Shown here: positions 13,782 to 21,423 of the stretch, piece by piece | Position numbering within the stretch: the stretch's first letter is position 1 | How the letters are laid out: every line of letters begins with the position of its first letter | Assembly: GCF_900106525.1 (NCBI RefSeq) | Contig: NZ_FNOG01000001.1 | Span: forward strand, 365,122 to 398,187 | Direction of reading: 5' to 3' | DNA length: 33,066 nucleotides | Origin: Lysobacter enzymogenes | GTDB lineage: Bacteria > Pseudomonadota > Gammaproteobacteria > Xanthomonadales > Xanthomonadaceae | Notes under the pieces: model-generated | Seen by the model: only the letters and a program-made list of their open reading frames with translations | The model's database searches: none | Told to the model about the DNA's origin: nothing | Made by a program: the position numbers and the translations under genes

Positions 13782-14882
13782 ATGGATGATGAAAGCATGC
13801 AATCTCGCTACGAACGTAATGCGGAGTATCTTCGTGGGCACGCCGGCTTTGCTGAGCTCCCATCACGTTTTCGCCAGTTGGTGCTGAGTTCGCCCAATGC
13901 CAGCTCGGATTTCGTTTCGTTCTACGCCGGTGGCGGCCGAGTCGTGGGCGATCCCAATGAGTCGCTGGCTTCGTATCGTGCGGAGCCGCAGCGCGAAATC
14001 CGCATTAATCAAGCGCAGCTCGAGTTCGCCAAGACGCGGGAAGGTGCGCATTTAGTCGATGGGATGTTCTCCACCATCGCTCACGAGATCGGCCACGACA
14101 AGGATCGCGATGCAAGCTTTCCGCGAGGATCGGCCGACGAGTACGTACAGTTTCGGAGCGAAAAAGAGGCAAGGGCGATCTTCAACGCGTTCCCCATCTT
14201 CGCCGATCTGGCGAAAAGCGATCCGTCGTTCAAGCCGGTCTGGAAAGACCTGGGCTACAGCCCGATGGGGTTGGCGTGGCCGCCGGTCTATAACCAATGG
14301 CGAAGCGGCGCTCTCGACGAAGCGGGGGCAATCAAGGAAATGGCCAAATCGGTCGCCGATTTTCCCTACACCCGTCGCGATGGTTTGACCGATCACAGCG
14401 GCGACGGCCGCTTGACTCAATGCGACCTGTACTTGCACGACTACCAGGGACTTTTGCGCGGACAGGACGCAGGCGGTCGACGGCCTGGAGCGGAACCGGC
14501 CGAGTCTTCTGCGCATCCGCTGTTGAATGGACTGGAACCGAAAGTCAAAGACGCGTTGCGGCATGGCGGGCTGACGTTGACCGACAGCGAAGTCGGTAGC
14601 GTTACGATGAGCTTGGCGGCTCGGTCAGCCCAGGCCCGATTGGGGGCTGTAGACCATGTCGTTCTAGGCGTCCCGGTTGCATCGGGAGAGCGAAACATTT
14701 TCGCGGTTCATGGCGAATTGGGCTTTCCGGGGCACCACCGGACTCATGTGGTTTTGGCGGAGGCGGTCGCCATGCCGACGCAGGATTCATTGCGTGCTCT
14801 GATGGCCGCTCAGTCTCAGGACCGGTCAGTGCAAGATCCGCGACAAGACGAAATTCAACGGGCGACCGTGGTTCGCAGCTGA
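13782..14882 (+). CDS. Predicted type IV secretion antibacterial effector (HEIGH metallopeptidase + XVIPCD-like tail)
   Basis: A 366-residue protein without signal peptide; GAAGGGG precedes the ATG at a good distance. Residues about 80-150 contain H101-E-I-G-H105, the HExxH zinc motif, followed by a glutamate-rich S126-E-K-E-A helix that could give the third ligand. Residues D204-x-S206-x-D208-G-x-L-x3-D215 match an EF-hand calcium loop. Residues about 247-345 resemble the XVIPCD, the C-terminal signal that VirD4 of the Xanthomonadales antibacterial T4SS recognises. The similar parts are a long helix (SVTMSLAARSAQ), a 'AVDHVVLGV' strand, 'IFAVHGELG', and 'THVVLAEAVAMPTQDSLRAL'. So this should be an effector (X-Tfe) delivered into rival cells. 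The target, protein or peptidoglycan, is not readable. The gene is clearly lower in GC than its surroundings. XVIPCD assignment is from pattern by eye. Confidence 0.82.
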   Translation: MDDESMQSRYERNAEYLRGHAGFAELPSRFRQLVLSSPNASSDFVSFYAGGGRVVGDPNESLASYRAEPQREIRINQAQLEFAKTREGAHLVDGMFSTIAHEIGHDKDRDASFPRGSADEYVQFRSEKEARAIFNAFPIFADLAKSDPSFKPVWKDLGYSPMGLAWPPVYNQWRSGALDEAGAIKEMAKSVADFPYTRRDGLTDHSGDGRLTQCDLYLHDYQGLLRGQDAGGRRPGAEPAESSAHPLLNGLEPKVKDALRHGGLTLTDSEVGSVTMSLAARSAQARLGAVDHVVLGVPVASGERNIFAVHGELGFPGHHRTHVVLAEAVAMPTQDSLRALMAAQSQDRSVQDPRQDEIQRATVVRS

Positions 14883-15084
14883 AGATAAGGCTGATTTTGA
14901 GCCCGGCTCGGTCAGCGCCGTAGCGGTGCGCAACGGGCTGCCACGACATCTGGCCCCGATCCCGTCGGAGCATGAGCCGTTCGCGTCGCAATCGGCGAGT
15001 ACCGGTTCGATGACGGTGATCTCGCGTCGCGCATCGACCGCCGTTCGCACTGTTCCCTTCCTGCCCGTACAAGGATGCACTGCC

Positions 15085-16419
15085 ATGTTCGCTACCCCTC
15101 TCGCGATCTCAGCCCTCGCGCTGGCCCTGTCTGCCGAAGGCATCGGCATCGAGCCGCCGATACAGCCGGTGCAACTCATCAGCCATGTGCACGGGAAATC
15201 GGAGCCCGTCTGGGATGCGTTCAACGCCCAAATCAGCGCCGACGGCAACACCATTGTGTTCACCTCCGCCGCCGACGACCTGATCGATGGAATCGACACC
15301 AACGGCCATCGCGACGTGTTTCTTTACGACCTGGCCTGCGAGCGGATGGTGCGCATTTCCGACTCGGTCGCGGGCGTCGAGGGCAATGCCGATTCCAGCT
15401 CGGGGTCGGTCAGCGGCGATGGGCGTTATGTCGCGTTCGCTTCGCACGCGAGCAATCTGGTGCCGGGCGATGGGAACGCCGAGGGGGATGTGTTCCTGCT
15501 GGATCGCGACACTGGCCAGTTGCGGCGGATCAGCGCCGCGCCGAACAGCTTCCCGCGTCCGCGCAAGGAAGGCTCGTATGCGCCGCGCATCAGCGCGGAC
15601 GGCCGCTTCGTCGCGTTCACGTCCAACACCGATACGCTGGTGAGCGGCGACGATAATCGCACCAACGACGTGTTTTTGTACGAGATCGCCAGCGGCCGAA
15701 TCGAGCTCGGCAGCCGCGCGGCCGACGGTGGCTTCGCCGATTCCAACAGCGGCCATGCGGAAATCAGCACCGACGGGCGCCGCCTGCTGTTTACGTCGAT
15801 GGCCAGCGATTTGCTCGGCGCGCCGAGCGATCGTGGCCATTTGTATCTGCGTGATCGTCTCACCGGAATTACCGAAATGGTCGACCGCGCGCCCAATGGA
15901 CAGCCGTCCGATGGCGACCGTTCGGACATGATGTACGCGCTCAGCGGCGACGGGCGCTATGCCGCGTTCACCAGCCGCTCGGCGCGGCTGTGGCCGGGGA
16001 CGTGGAGCGCGCGCGTGCTGTTCCTGCGCGACACGCAACTCGGTACGTTGCGGCCGATCACCGCGGCGCCGGGCGATGCGATGAACAACTGGTACTCCGC
16101 GACGCCGGCCTTGAGCTACGACGGCTTATGGCTGGCCTACATGTCGGGCAATGCCAGTCTCGACCTGAGCATGCGCCACCGCAGTTTGTTTCTGCGCAAG
16201 CTTGAGGGCGACACGTTGGCGTTGACGCCGACCGACGGCAATACGCTGGAAGGCACCAGTTGGTTTCCAAGCCTGAGCGCCGATGGCAATCGGGTGGTGT
16301 TCGAATCGAACTCGCGCGACTTGATTCCAGGCGTCAGCGATGGCGGCCGCGCGATCTATCTGTTCGATTACGGTGGTGGCGGCTCGTCGAAGTGCGTTTC
16401 GCGGGCCGGCGGGCGTTAG
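15085..16419 (+). CDS. Secreted TolB-like (PD40) beta-propeller protein
   Basis: A 444-residue protein. The start at 15085 is chosen over the in-frame 14926 because it opens with a short signal peptide (MFATPLAISALALALSAEG) and has AAGGA about 9 bases upstream. The mature protein consists of repeated blades with the phrase I-S-A-D-G-x-x-[VI]-x-F-x-S followed by 'DVFLYDLxxG' (near residues 50-90, 105-145, 170-210, 225-260). This is the PD40/TolB propeller pattern. It probably binds proteins or carbohydrate in the periplasm or outside. It begins 202 bases after the effector gene, on the same strand but with its own RBS. GC rises back towards the genome average here. No enzyme motif is visible. 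Confidence 0.8.
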   Translation: MFATPLAISALALALSAEGIGIEPPIQPVQLISHVHGKSEPVWDAFNAQISADGNTIVFTSAADDLIDGIDTNGHRDVFLYDLACERMVRISDSVAGVEGNADSSSGSVSGDGRYVAFASHASNLVPGDGNAEGDVFLLDRDTGQLRRISAAPNSFPRPRKEGSYAPRISADGRFVAFTSNTDTLVSGDDNRTNDVFLYEIASGRIELGSRAADGGFADSNSGHAEISTDGRRLLFTSMASDLLGAPSDRGHLYLRDRLTGITEMVDRAPNGQPSDGDRSDMMYALSGDGRYAAFTSRSARLWPGTWSARVLFLRDTQLGTLRPITAAPGDAMNNWYSATPALSYDGLWLAYMSGNASLDLSMRHRSLFLRKLEGDTLALTPTDGNTLEGTSWFPSLSADGNRVVFESNSRDLIPGVSDGGRAIYLFDYGGGGSSKCVSRAGGR

Positions 16420-16503
16420 GTCGCCGCGCGGCGGCTGCGAGCACGAAGCCCCCCGACTCGCGCGCCTCAGAGCGAGCGAGTCGAGGAGGCAAGCTTATGG
16501 GGC

Positions 16504-17274
16504 TCAGTGCGCGTGCCCGTTGAGCTTGAGATACGCCGCAGCAAACGGATCGAGCTCCATATCGCCCAGATCGGCGTAATCGGTCTCGCGATAGTCGCCG
16601 GTGGCGGTGAAGGCCTCGGCCGTCGGTAGGCGTTCCAGCTTGACCAGCTTCAGCTCGTAAGCGCCGGTATCGCCGGCCTTCGGCTTCGCCGGTCCGGTGC
16701 GGTAGTACGCGGGCAGGCCTTCGGCCGCCAGCCACTGCAGCGCGATCGGTTGCCCTTCGGCGCTTTCGCCGCGATAGCGTTCCGCACTCAACCCCAGCAC
16801 CTTGGCCGAGCCATCGCGCTGGAGCTTCTCGCGCAATTGCGGATTGATCGGGCTCGCCAGTTGTTCCCACTGCGGCATGCGGCCGGTGGTGCGCAGGTCG
16901 CCGGGCGCCCAGGCGATGCTGCGTTTTTCCGTGGCGAACAGTTCCAGGCGGGCGATGCCGTCGGGCGTTTGCCGCCACAGTTCGGCCGGTTCGCCGGGTT
17001 GGCGGTATTCGATGCGGTCGGCGGCGCGCACCAGGATCAGGCTGCGTTCGCCGCGGGCGTCGCGCACGCTGTAGTGCGCGACCAAGGCCTGCGTATCCGG
17101 TGCGACGGCGGGGGCGATCGCGACGTTCGTGGCGGCGGCAGGCGTCGCGTTCGCCGTGGCCGCATTGCCGGCCCACGCGGGGCTGGCGAGCGCGAAGGCG
17201 AGTGCGAGCACGAGGCCGCTGCCAGCGACGACCCGCCGCACGCCGGCGGCGGGTCGCTTCGAACCAGAATCCAT
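16504..17274 (-). CDS. Secreted protein of unknown function, coupled to alkaline phosphatase
   Basis: A 256-residue protein starting at 17274, 14 bases after the stop of the phosphatase gene, so the two are co-transcribed. The N-terminal segment (VVAGSGLVLALAFALASPAWA) is a signal peptide. After an Ala/Thr-rich linker the body shows amphipathic strands such as 'RDARGERSLILVRAADRIEYRQ' and 'LQWLAAEGLPAYYRT'. These give a pattern like the LolA/LppX or DUF4412-type half-barrels that bind lipid or act in the envelope. I cannot name the family. The start codon lacks a strong RBS; coupling from the upstream gene may supply translation. Confidence 0.7.
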   Translation of the reverse strand: MDSGSKRPAAGVRRVVAGSGLVLALAFALASPAWAGNAATANATPAAATNVAIAPAVAPDTQALVAHYSVRDARGERSLILVRAADRIEYRQPGEPAELWRQTPDGIARLELFATEKRSIAWAPGDLRTTGRMPQWEQLASPINPQLREKLQRDGSAKVLGLSAERYRGESAEGQPIALQWLAAEGLPAYYRTGPAKPKAGDTGAYELKLVKLERLPTAEAFTATGDYRETDYADLGDMELDPFAAAYLKLNGHAH

Positions 17275-17288
17275 CACGGCCGCAGCGA

Positions 17289-18956
17289 TCACAGCTTGGC
17301 CTGATTGCGCGCCATGCCTTCGCGCAGATCCTCTTCCATCAGCGGCGCGGCCAGCGCGCCGCGGCCGTGGCTCCAGTTGCCGTTGCCGCAGTAGCCGAAC
17401 AGCGCGCACAGGAAGGCGCTGGTGTTGCGCTGCGACTGCGCCATCACGTGGAAGATCGTGTTCTGCTCGACCACGCCCTGGAACGCGTGCGCGCCGGGGC
17501 CGCGGGCGTAGATGCCGACGTCTTCGGCGGCGTGGGTTTCATCGCCCAGCGGCACGGTCGCTTCCTGCAGGTAATCCGGATGCGCGGTGTCGACGTTGCT
17601 CAGGTCCGGGCGCGCGTTCGGGCCGCGGTAGCCGGGGCCGTTGACGTAGCCCAGCGTGGTGTAGGGCTTGCCGTTCTTGTCCAGGGCGAGCTGGCCGTTG
17701 GTGACGACCTTGCCGAGGATGTCGTTGCCGCGGTCCGGATAGCCGGCGACGGTGAAGGTGTGGCTGTGGTCGGCGGTGACGATGATGAGGGTGTCGCGCT
17801 CGTCGGTCTTCTTCAGCGCGGTGCGCACCGCATCGGACAGGGCGATGGCGTCGGTCAGCGCGCGGCTGGCGTTGCCGGCGTGGTGGGCGTGGTCGACGCG
17901 GCCGCCTTCGACCATCAGGAAGTAGCCCTTGCGGCTGTTGTTGTCGAGCACGTCGATGGCCTTGGCGGTCATCTCGGCCAGGCTCGGTTCCTTGCCGGTG
18001 TCGTTCGGGCGGTCTTGCTCGTATTCCATGTGCGAGCGTTCGAACAGGCCGAGCAGGTGGCGGGTGCGGCGCGGGTCGATGGCGTCGAACTGGGCCTTGT
18101 TCCAGACATAGTTCGCGCCGGCGCGCTTGCTCCATTCCTGCGGCAGGTTGCGGCCGTCCTTGCGGCGGCCGGCGGCGCCGGCGTCTTCCGGGTCGCTCAC
18201 GGTGCTGGGCAGGAAGTAGCTGCGGCCGCCGCCGAGCGCGACTTCCAGGCCGTCGCCGTAGGGGAATTCGATCAGCTGGCGGGCGATGTCCTTGCAGCCG
18301 TTGGCCTTGGCTTCGGCGCTCAGTTCGGCGTCGCTTTCCCAGTCGCGGTTGGGCGTGTGCGCGTAGGTCGCCGCCGGGGTGGCGTGGGTGATGCGCGCGG
18401 TGCTGACGATGCCGGTAGCCAGGCCCAGCGCCTCGGACAGTTCCAGCATGGTGACCACGCCCTGGCCGCGCGCGGAGGCGCAATTGCCGTACTTGGCCTT
18501 CTGGGTGACGCTGAGCACGCCCTGGTTGGTCTTGATGCCGGTGACCATCGCGGTCATGGTCGGCGCCGAGTCCGGGGTCTGGCCGTCGACCGAGTAGGTC
18601 TTGGACAGGCTCACGTAGGGAAGTTTTTCGAACGAGAGGAAGTTTTCCTCGCCGCTGCCGCCCTTGAGCTGGCCTTCGCGGATGCGCGCGGCGGCGACGG
18701 TGGAGATGCCCATGCCGTCGCCGACGAACAGGATCACGTTCTTGGCCTTGAACGGCAGCGGGCGCAGGTTGGCGCCGTCGCGCGCGGTCTTGGCGCCTTC
18801 CTCGAACCAGCGCTGCGCGCTCTCTTCGCGCGGCGGCGCCTTGCGCGCGGCCTGCTTGGGCGCGGCCAGCGCGGGCAGCGCGATCAGCACGGTGGACAGG
18901 GCGGCGCCCAGGAGGGTGCAAGCGGGCAGGGCGGTGCGATGCGTGGAAGCGCGCAT
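17289..18956 (-). CDS. Alkaline phosphatase, PhoA family
   Basis: A 555-residue protein with a Sec signal (residues about 8-31, ending ALAAP). It has the metal and catalytic residues of the family. D80 lies in VGDGMG, and S130 is the nucleophile in P-D-S-A-P-T-M-T-A. E350, D355 and H359 occur in V-E-G-G-R-V-D-H-A-H-H, D396-H397 in TADHSHTF, and H485 in GDETHAA. It hydrolyses phosphate monoesters in the periplasm. It is longer than E. coli PhoA (471) and has a histidine (H356) where E. coli has Lys328, as in the more alkaline-active vertebrate and marine forms. The start at 18956 is the ATG that opens the signal peptide; its RBS is weak. No Pho box is visible upstream, so phosphate control cannot be claimed. 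Confidence 0.96.
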   Translation of the reverse strand: MRASTHRTALPACTLLGAALSTVLIALPALAAPKQAARKAPPREESAQRWFEEGAKTARDGANLRPLPFKAKNVILFVGDGMGISTVAAARIREGQLKGGSGEENFLSFEKLPYVSLSKTYSVDGQTPDSAPTMTAMVTGIKTNQGVLSVTQKAKYGNCASARGQGVVTMLELSEALGLATGIVSTARITHATPAATYAHTPNRDWESDAELSAEAKANGCKDIARQLIEFPYGDGLEVALGGGRSYFLPSTVSDPEDAGAAGRRKDGRNLPQEWSKRAGANYVWNKAQFDAIDPRRTRHLLGLFERSHMEYEQDRPNDTGKEPSLAEMTAKAIDVLDNNSRKGYFLMVEGGRVDHAHHAGNASRALTDAIALSDAVRTALKKTDERDTLIIVTADHSHTFTVAGYPDRGNDILGKVVTNGQLALDKNGKPYTTLGYVNGPGYRGPNARPDLSNVDTAHPDYLQEATVPLGDETHAAEDVGIYARGPGAHAFQGVVEQNTIFHVMAQSQRNTSAFLCALFGYCGNGNWSHGRGALAAPLMEEDLREGMARNQAKL

Positions 18957-19308
18957 GGACGGGGGCTCGTCGGTGGTTCGGGGGAACGGCCACTGTCGGG
19001 CGGCTTGATTGCAGTCGCGTGACTGACTGGGAAGCGCATCGCAGAAGCGCGACCTGCATCGTGATTGCGCGCCGTGCGCTTGCGCACGGCTGTGCGGCGC
19101 GCTTCGCGATGGCGTTCGCAGTTCGCCCGCGCACGCGAGCGGGCGCTTCCCGTTTCGCCCCGATTCGTTCCCGCAATGTTCCTCGCCGCGGCGCGCGCGC
19201 TTGCCTAGCGTGGAGTTCGCCGGTCGGCCGCGCGCTGCGCCTCCTCCGGCGGGCAGTCCGGGTCGCAGGAGCGTCCCGACCGTTTTCCATTCATCGAAGG
19301 AATCGGAC
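18957..19308. promoter_or_regulatory. Divergent intergenic region, phosphatase / 349-residue secreted protein
   Basis: No gene supported. A 9-bp perfect inverted repeat (GCCGTGCGC-TT-GCGCACGGC, 19071-19090) lies centrally. TAGCGT (19206-19211) preceded by GCC is a candidate -10 for the plus-strand gene, about 98 bases upstream of its ATG. Confidence 0.3.
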
Positions 19309-20358
19309 ATGAGCAAGACCATTGGTACCCGTGCGTTGCCGTTCGCGCTGTGCGCGCTGGCCGCGGCGTTCTCGCCGCTGGCGTTCGCCGAGGATTCGCA
19401 GGAAGAGACGCCGCAGGAAGAGCGCGACCTCGCCGCGAAACTGGTGCCGGAAACGCAGGCGCAGCAGAAGTTCAGGGAATACGCCGCGGATCTGGAGCGC
19501 CGTTATCCGGACAGCGGCCAGGTCGATCCGGAGAAGTTCCTGAACGAAGAGGGCGAAACCTACGCCTTGCTGTACTGCCAGGCGATCGGCTTCGAAGGCG
19601 CGTGCGTGGTCGAGGGCAAGGAGGGCGAGGAGCAGTTCGTCGCCTACCGTCCCGCGCAGAAGACGGCGGGCAAGGCCGCGTTGGCGTGGTGGAACTGGCT
19701 CAACCTGCGCCTGTTCTCGGTCGGCGTGATTCCGCACGGCGGATGCCCGTCCTCGGCGCCGCTGGTGTGGATCCATCACGACGACGAAGACCGGCGCAAC
19801 GCCAACTCGCGCGGCGGCTGGATCGGCGCGACCACGTCGAACAACAACACCACCTGGCGCTATTGCCGGGTCAACGACGGCAACTCGCTGTCGTTCCGGC
19901 CGCTGCCGAACGGCGGAAACCGCTACGACTACGCCGTGCTGAAGCTGGGCGTGTTCTGCCCGTCCGGCGCGCGCACGGTGATTCGCCGCCAGAACAACGA
20001 AATCTGGAACAACCAGAACAGCAACTCGGGCGCGGCCTCGATCTTCCCGAGCATCCAGGGCTGGCCGGTCACCTTGCCGTTCCCCGCCTCGGGGCCGTTC
20101 CCCTTCACCGTGACCCAGTACTGCCACTTCGACGGCGCAGCGCCGTCGTGGCTGGGCCATATGTCCAGCTTCCCGAACCTGGGCTTCGCCTACGGCGTGC
20201 ACGCGCCGGCGGCGTTCCCCAAACCGTGGTCGCTCGGCAACGGCTGGGTCCACCAGGACGATGAGGACTGGTTCAACCAGAACGCCTGGTGGGGCTGGCC
20301 GGACGATGTGATGTCCGGCGGCGGCAACACCTGGCGCGGCACCGCCCGCGTGCGCTGA
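19309..20358 (+). CDS. Secreted protein of unknown family with duplicated W-x-H-x-DDED motif
   Basis: A 349-residue protein; GAAGGA lies 8 bases before the ATG, and an upstream in-frame start at 19201 is rejected. Residues 9-27 are a signal peptide (ALPFALCALAAAFSPLAFA). A charged linker (28-75, Glu-rich) follows. The rest is rich in Trp, Asn, Gly and Pro. A motif W154-I-H-H-D158-D-E-D161 followed by N-A-N-S and a G-G-W recurs as W313-V-H-Q-D317-D-E-D320 followed by F-N-Q-N and a W-G-W. The middle contains E-I-W-N-N-Q-N-S-N. These blocks suggest two copies of an acidic calcium- or sugar-binding unit. Cysteines at 90, 99, 146, 186, 217 and 272 could form disulfides. I do not recognise the family. 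A strong terminator follows. Confidence 0.8.
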   Translation: MSKTIGTRALPFALCALAAAFSPLAFAEDSQEETPQEERDLAAKLVPETQAQQKFREYAADLERRYPDSGQVDPEKFLNEEGETYALLYCQAIGFEGACVVEGKEGEEQFVAYRPAQKTAGKAALAWWNWLNLRLFSVGVIPHGGCPSSAPLVWIHHDDEDRRNANSRGGWIGATTSNNNTTWRYCRVNDGNSLSFRPLPNGGNRYDYAVLKLGVFCPSGARTVIRRQNNEIWNNQNSNSGAASIFPSIQGWPVTLPFPASGPFPFTVTQYCHFDGAAPSWLGHMSSFPNLGFAYGVHAPAAFPKPWSLGNGWVHQDDEDWFNQNAWWGWPDDVMSGGGNTWRGTARVR

Positions 20359-20388
20359 TCGTTCTCGCAGCGCCGACCCGCGTTACCG

Positions 20389-20450
20389 CCGCACCGCGAC
20401 CGCCGCCGTTCTCCCTGTGGACGGCGGCGGCTCGCGGTGCGGTTTTATTT
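20389..20450 (+). terminator. Very strong rho-independent terminator
   Basis: A long GC stem of about 21 pairs (left arm 20389-20409, right arm 20421-20442, one unpaired base) closes on an 11-base loop. It is followed at once by TTTTATTT. It ends transcription of the secreted-protein gene 30 bases after its stop. Confidence 0.92.
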
Positions 20451-20473
20451 CGGCCGAACCGGATCCGCGAGGT

Positions 20474-20569
20474 CCGACTGTAGGAGCTGCGCAAGCTGCG
20501 ACCGCGACACTGCGCTTGCGGCGCAACCGGCTACCCCGCGGTCGCAGCTTGCGCAGCTCCTACAGTCGG
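20474..20569. repeat. 33-bp perfect inverted repeat of the GTAGGAGC family
   Basis: Arms 20474-20506 and 20537-20569 are perfect complements; the 30-base loop contains ACACTGCGCTT, also seen in the loops at 6380-6400 and 6505-6525. It sits between convergent genes. Confidence 0.92.
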
Positions 20570-20586
20570 TATCGAGGCAGCGTCGG

Positions 20587-21057
20587 TCAGTGCGGCGGCG
20601 CTTCGTGCAGATACAAGGCGATGCTCTCGAACAGCACCTGCGTCCCCTCGCGCCGGTCTTCCAGCGTCTGCAAGCCATCGAAGAACGCCAGTTGCTCGGT
20701 GAACACCATCCGCGCACCGTCGCCGTCGGGGTGGAACTGCACCGTCGCCAGCGACGCGGTCAGCCGGTCCTCGCCGACGTCCATCGAGAAGCCGTACACG
20801 ATGCGCTGGTTGTCGACGATGTCGAAGTAATGGCCGTGAAAGCGGTGGATCAGGCCGGTCGGTCCGCGGTTGACGATGACTTCTTCGCCGCCGCGGCGGA
20901 AGTCCATGCGGTGTTCGATCACCTCCATGCCGTCCTGGCAGGTGCTCCAGGCGCGCTTGGCCTGCGGGTCGGCCCAGGCGCGGAACAGTTTGCGCGGGCT
21001 GGCCGCGAACCGGCGTTCGATGGTGAATTCGCCGTGCTGCACGCTGCGCTCGCTCAT
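20587..21057 (-). CDS. SRPBCC/AHSA1-domain protein
   Basis: A 156-residue protein of the START/Bet v1-like AHSA1 (Aha1 C-terminal type) family. It opens with an F-T-I-E-R-R-F strand, then S-P-R-K-L-F-R-A-W-A-D-P (about 20-31), the helix that marks the family. Its last helix begins near R-R-E-G-T-Q-V-L-F-E-S. Such proteins bind hydrophobic ligands or act in detoxification. Its start codon overlaps the stop of the ArsR gene by four bases (ATGA), a common pairing of ArsR regulators with SRPBCC partners, so it is translationally coupled. Confidence 0.93.
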   Translation of the reverse strand: MSERSVQHGEFTIERRFAASPRKLFRAWADPQAKRAWSTCQDGMEVIEHRMDFRRGGEEVIVNRGPTGLIHRFHGHYFDIVDNQRIVYGFSMDVGEDRLTASLATVQFHPDGDGARMVFTEQLAFFDGLQTLEDRREGTQVLFESIALYLHEAPPH

Positions 21058-21419
21058 GTTGCGTCCTCGTCGTCGGGTTGGCTGGCCAGATAGCGTTCGA
21101 GCGCGTCGAACTGCGCCTGGTAGCGGGCCTTGCGCTGCGCGAGCCAGGTTTCCACCGCGGCCAGCGCGTCCGGCGCGATGCGGTAGGTGCGCACGCGGCC
21201 GCGTTTTTCCGACAGCACGATCCCACCGGATTCGAGCACGGCCAGGTGCTTGACCACCGACGGCAGCGCCATCGCCAATGGCTGGGCCAGTTCGGACACC
21301 GAGGCCGGGCCGGCGCTGAGCCGGTCGATCATGCTGCGGCGGCTGGCGTCGGCGAGCGCCTGGAACAAGCGGTCCAGGCGCGCGGGGTCTTCGCTGCGGC
21401 GGGCGGTGCGGGAGGGCAT
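21054..21419 (-). CDS. ArsR-family winged-helix regulator
   Basis: A 121-residue protein. The helix-turn-helix region runs from about L20 to V60 (ALADASRRSMIDRLSAGP, then VSELAQPLAMALPSVVKHLAVLE), with the wing at LSEKRGRVRTYRIAP. It has no ELCVCDL-type metal-binding Cys motif, so it belongs to the non-metal-sensing ArsR group that is paired with SRPBCC proteins. The start at 21419 is the ATG with AGGA 9 bases upstream. The gene lies four bases downstream of the GST stop and overlaps the SRPBCC gene, so the three form one operon. Confidence 0.94.
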   Translation of the reverse strand: MPSRTARRSEDPARLDRLFQALADASRRSMIDRLSAGPASVSELAQPLAMALPSVVKHLAVLESGGIVLSEKRGRVRTYRIAPDALAAVETWLAQRKARYQAQFDALERYLASQPDDEDAT

Positions 21420-21423
21420 GGCG

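Noticed and set aside
14926-15084. Upstream start for the TolB-like propeller
   Set aside because: It would place 53 irregular residues before a clear signal peptide; the ATG at 15085 has AAGGA upstream.
16424-16503. Terminator between the propeller and the phosphatase partner genes
   Set aside because: An imperfect hairpin (GCCCCCCGACTCG with CGAGTCGAGGAGGC) is present but there is no T-run, so I do not call it.
17100-19022. 640-residue plus-strand frame over the alkaline phosphatase
   Set aside because: Antisense shadow of a gene with all PhoA catalytic residues; product is Gly/Val/Ala repeats.
18957-19308. Pho box upstream of the alkaline phosphatase
   Set aside because: No CTGTCAT-type direct repeats found.
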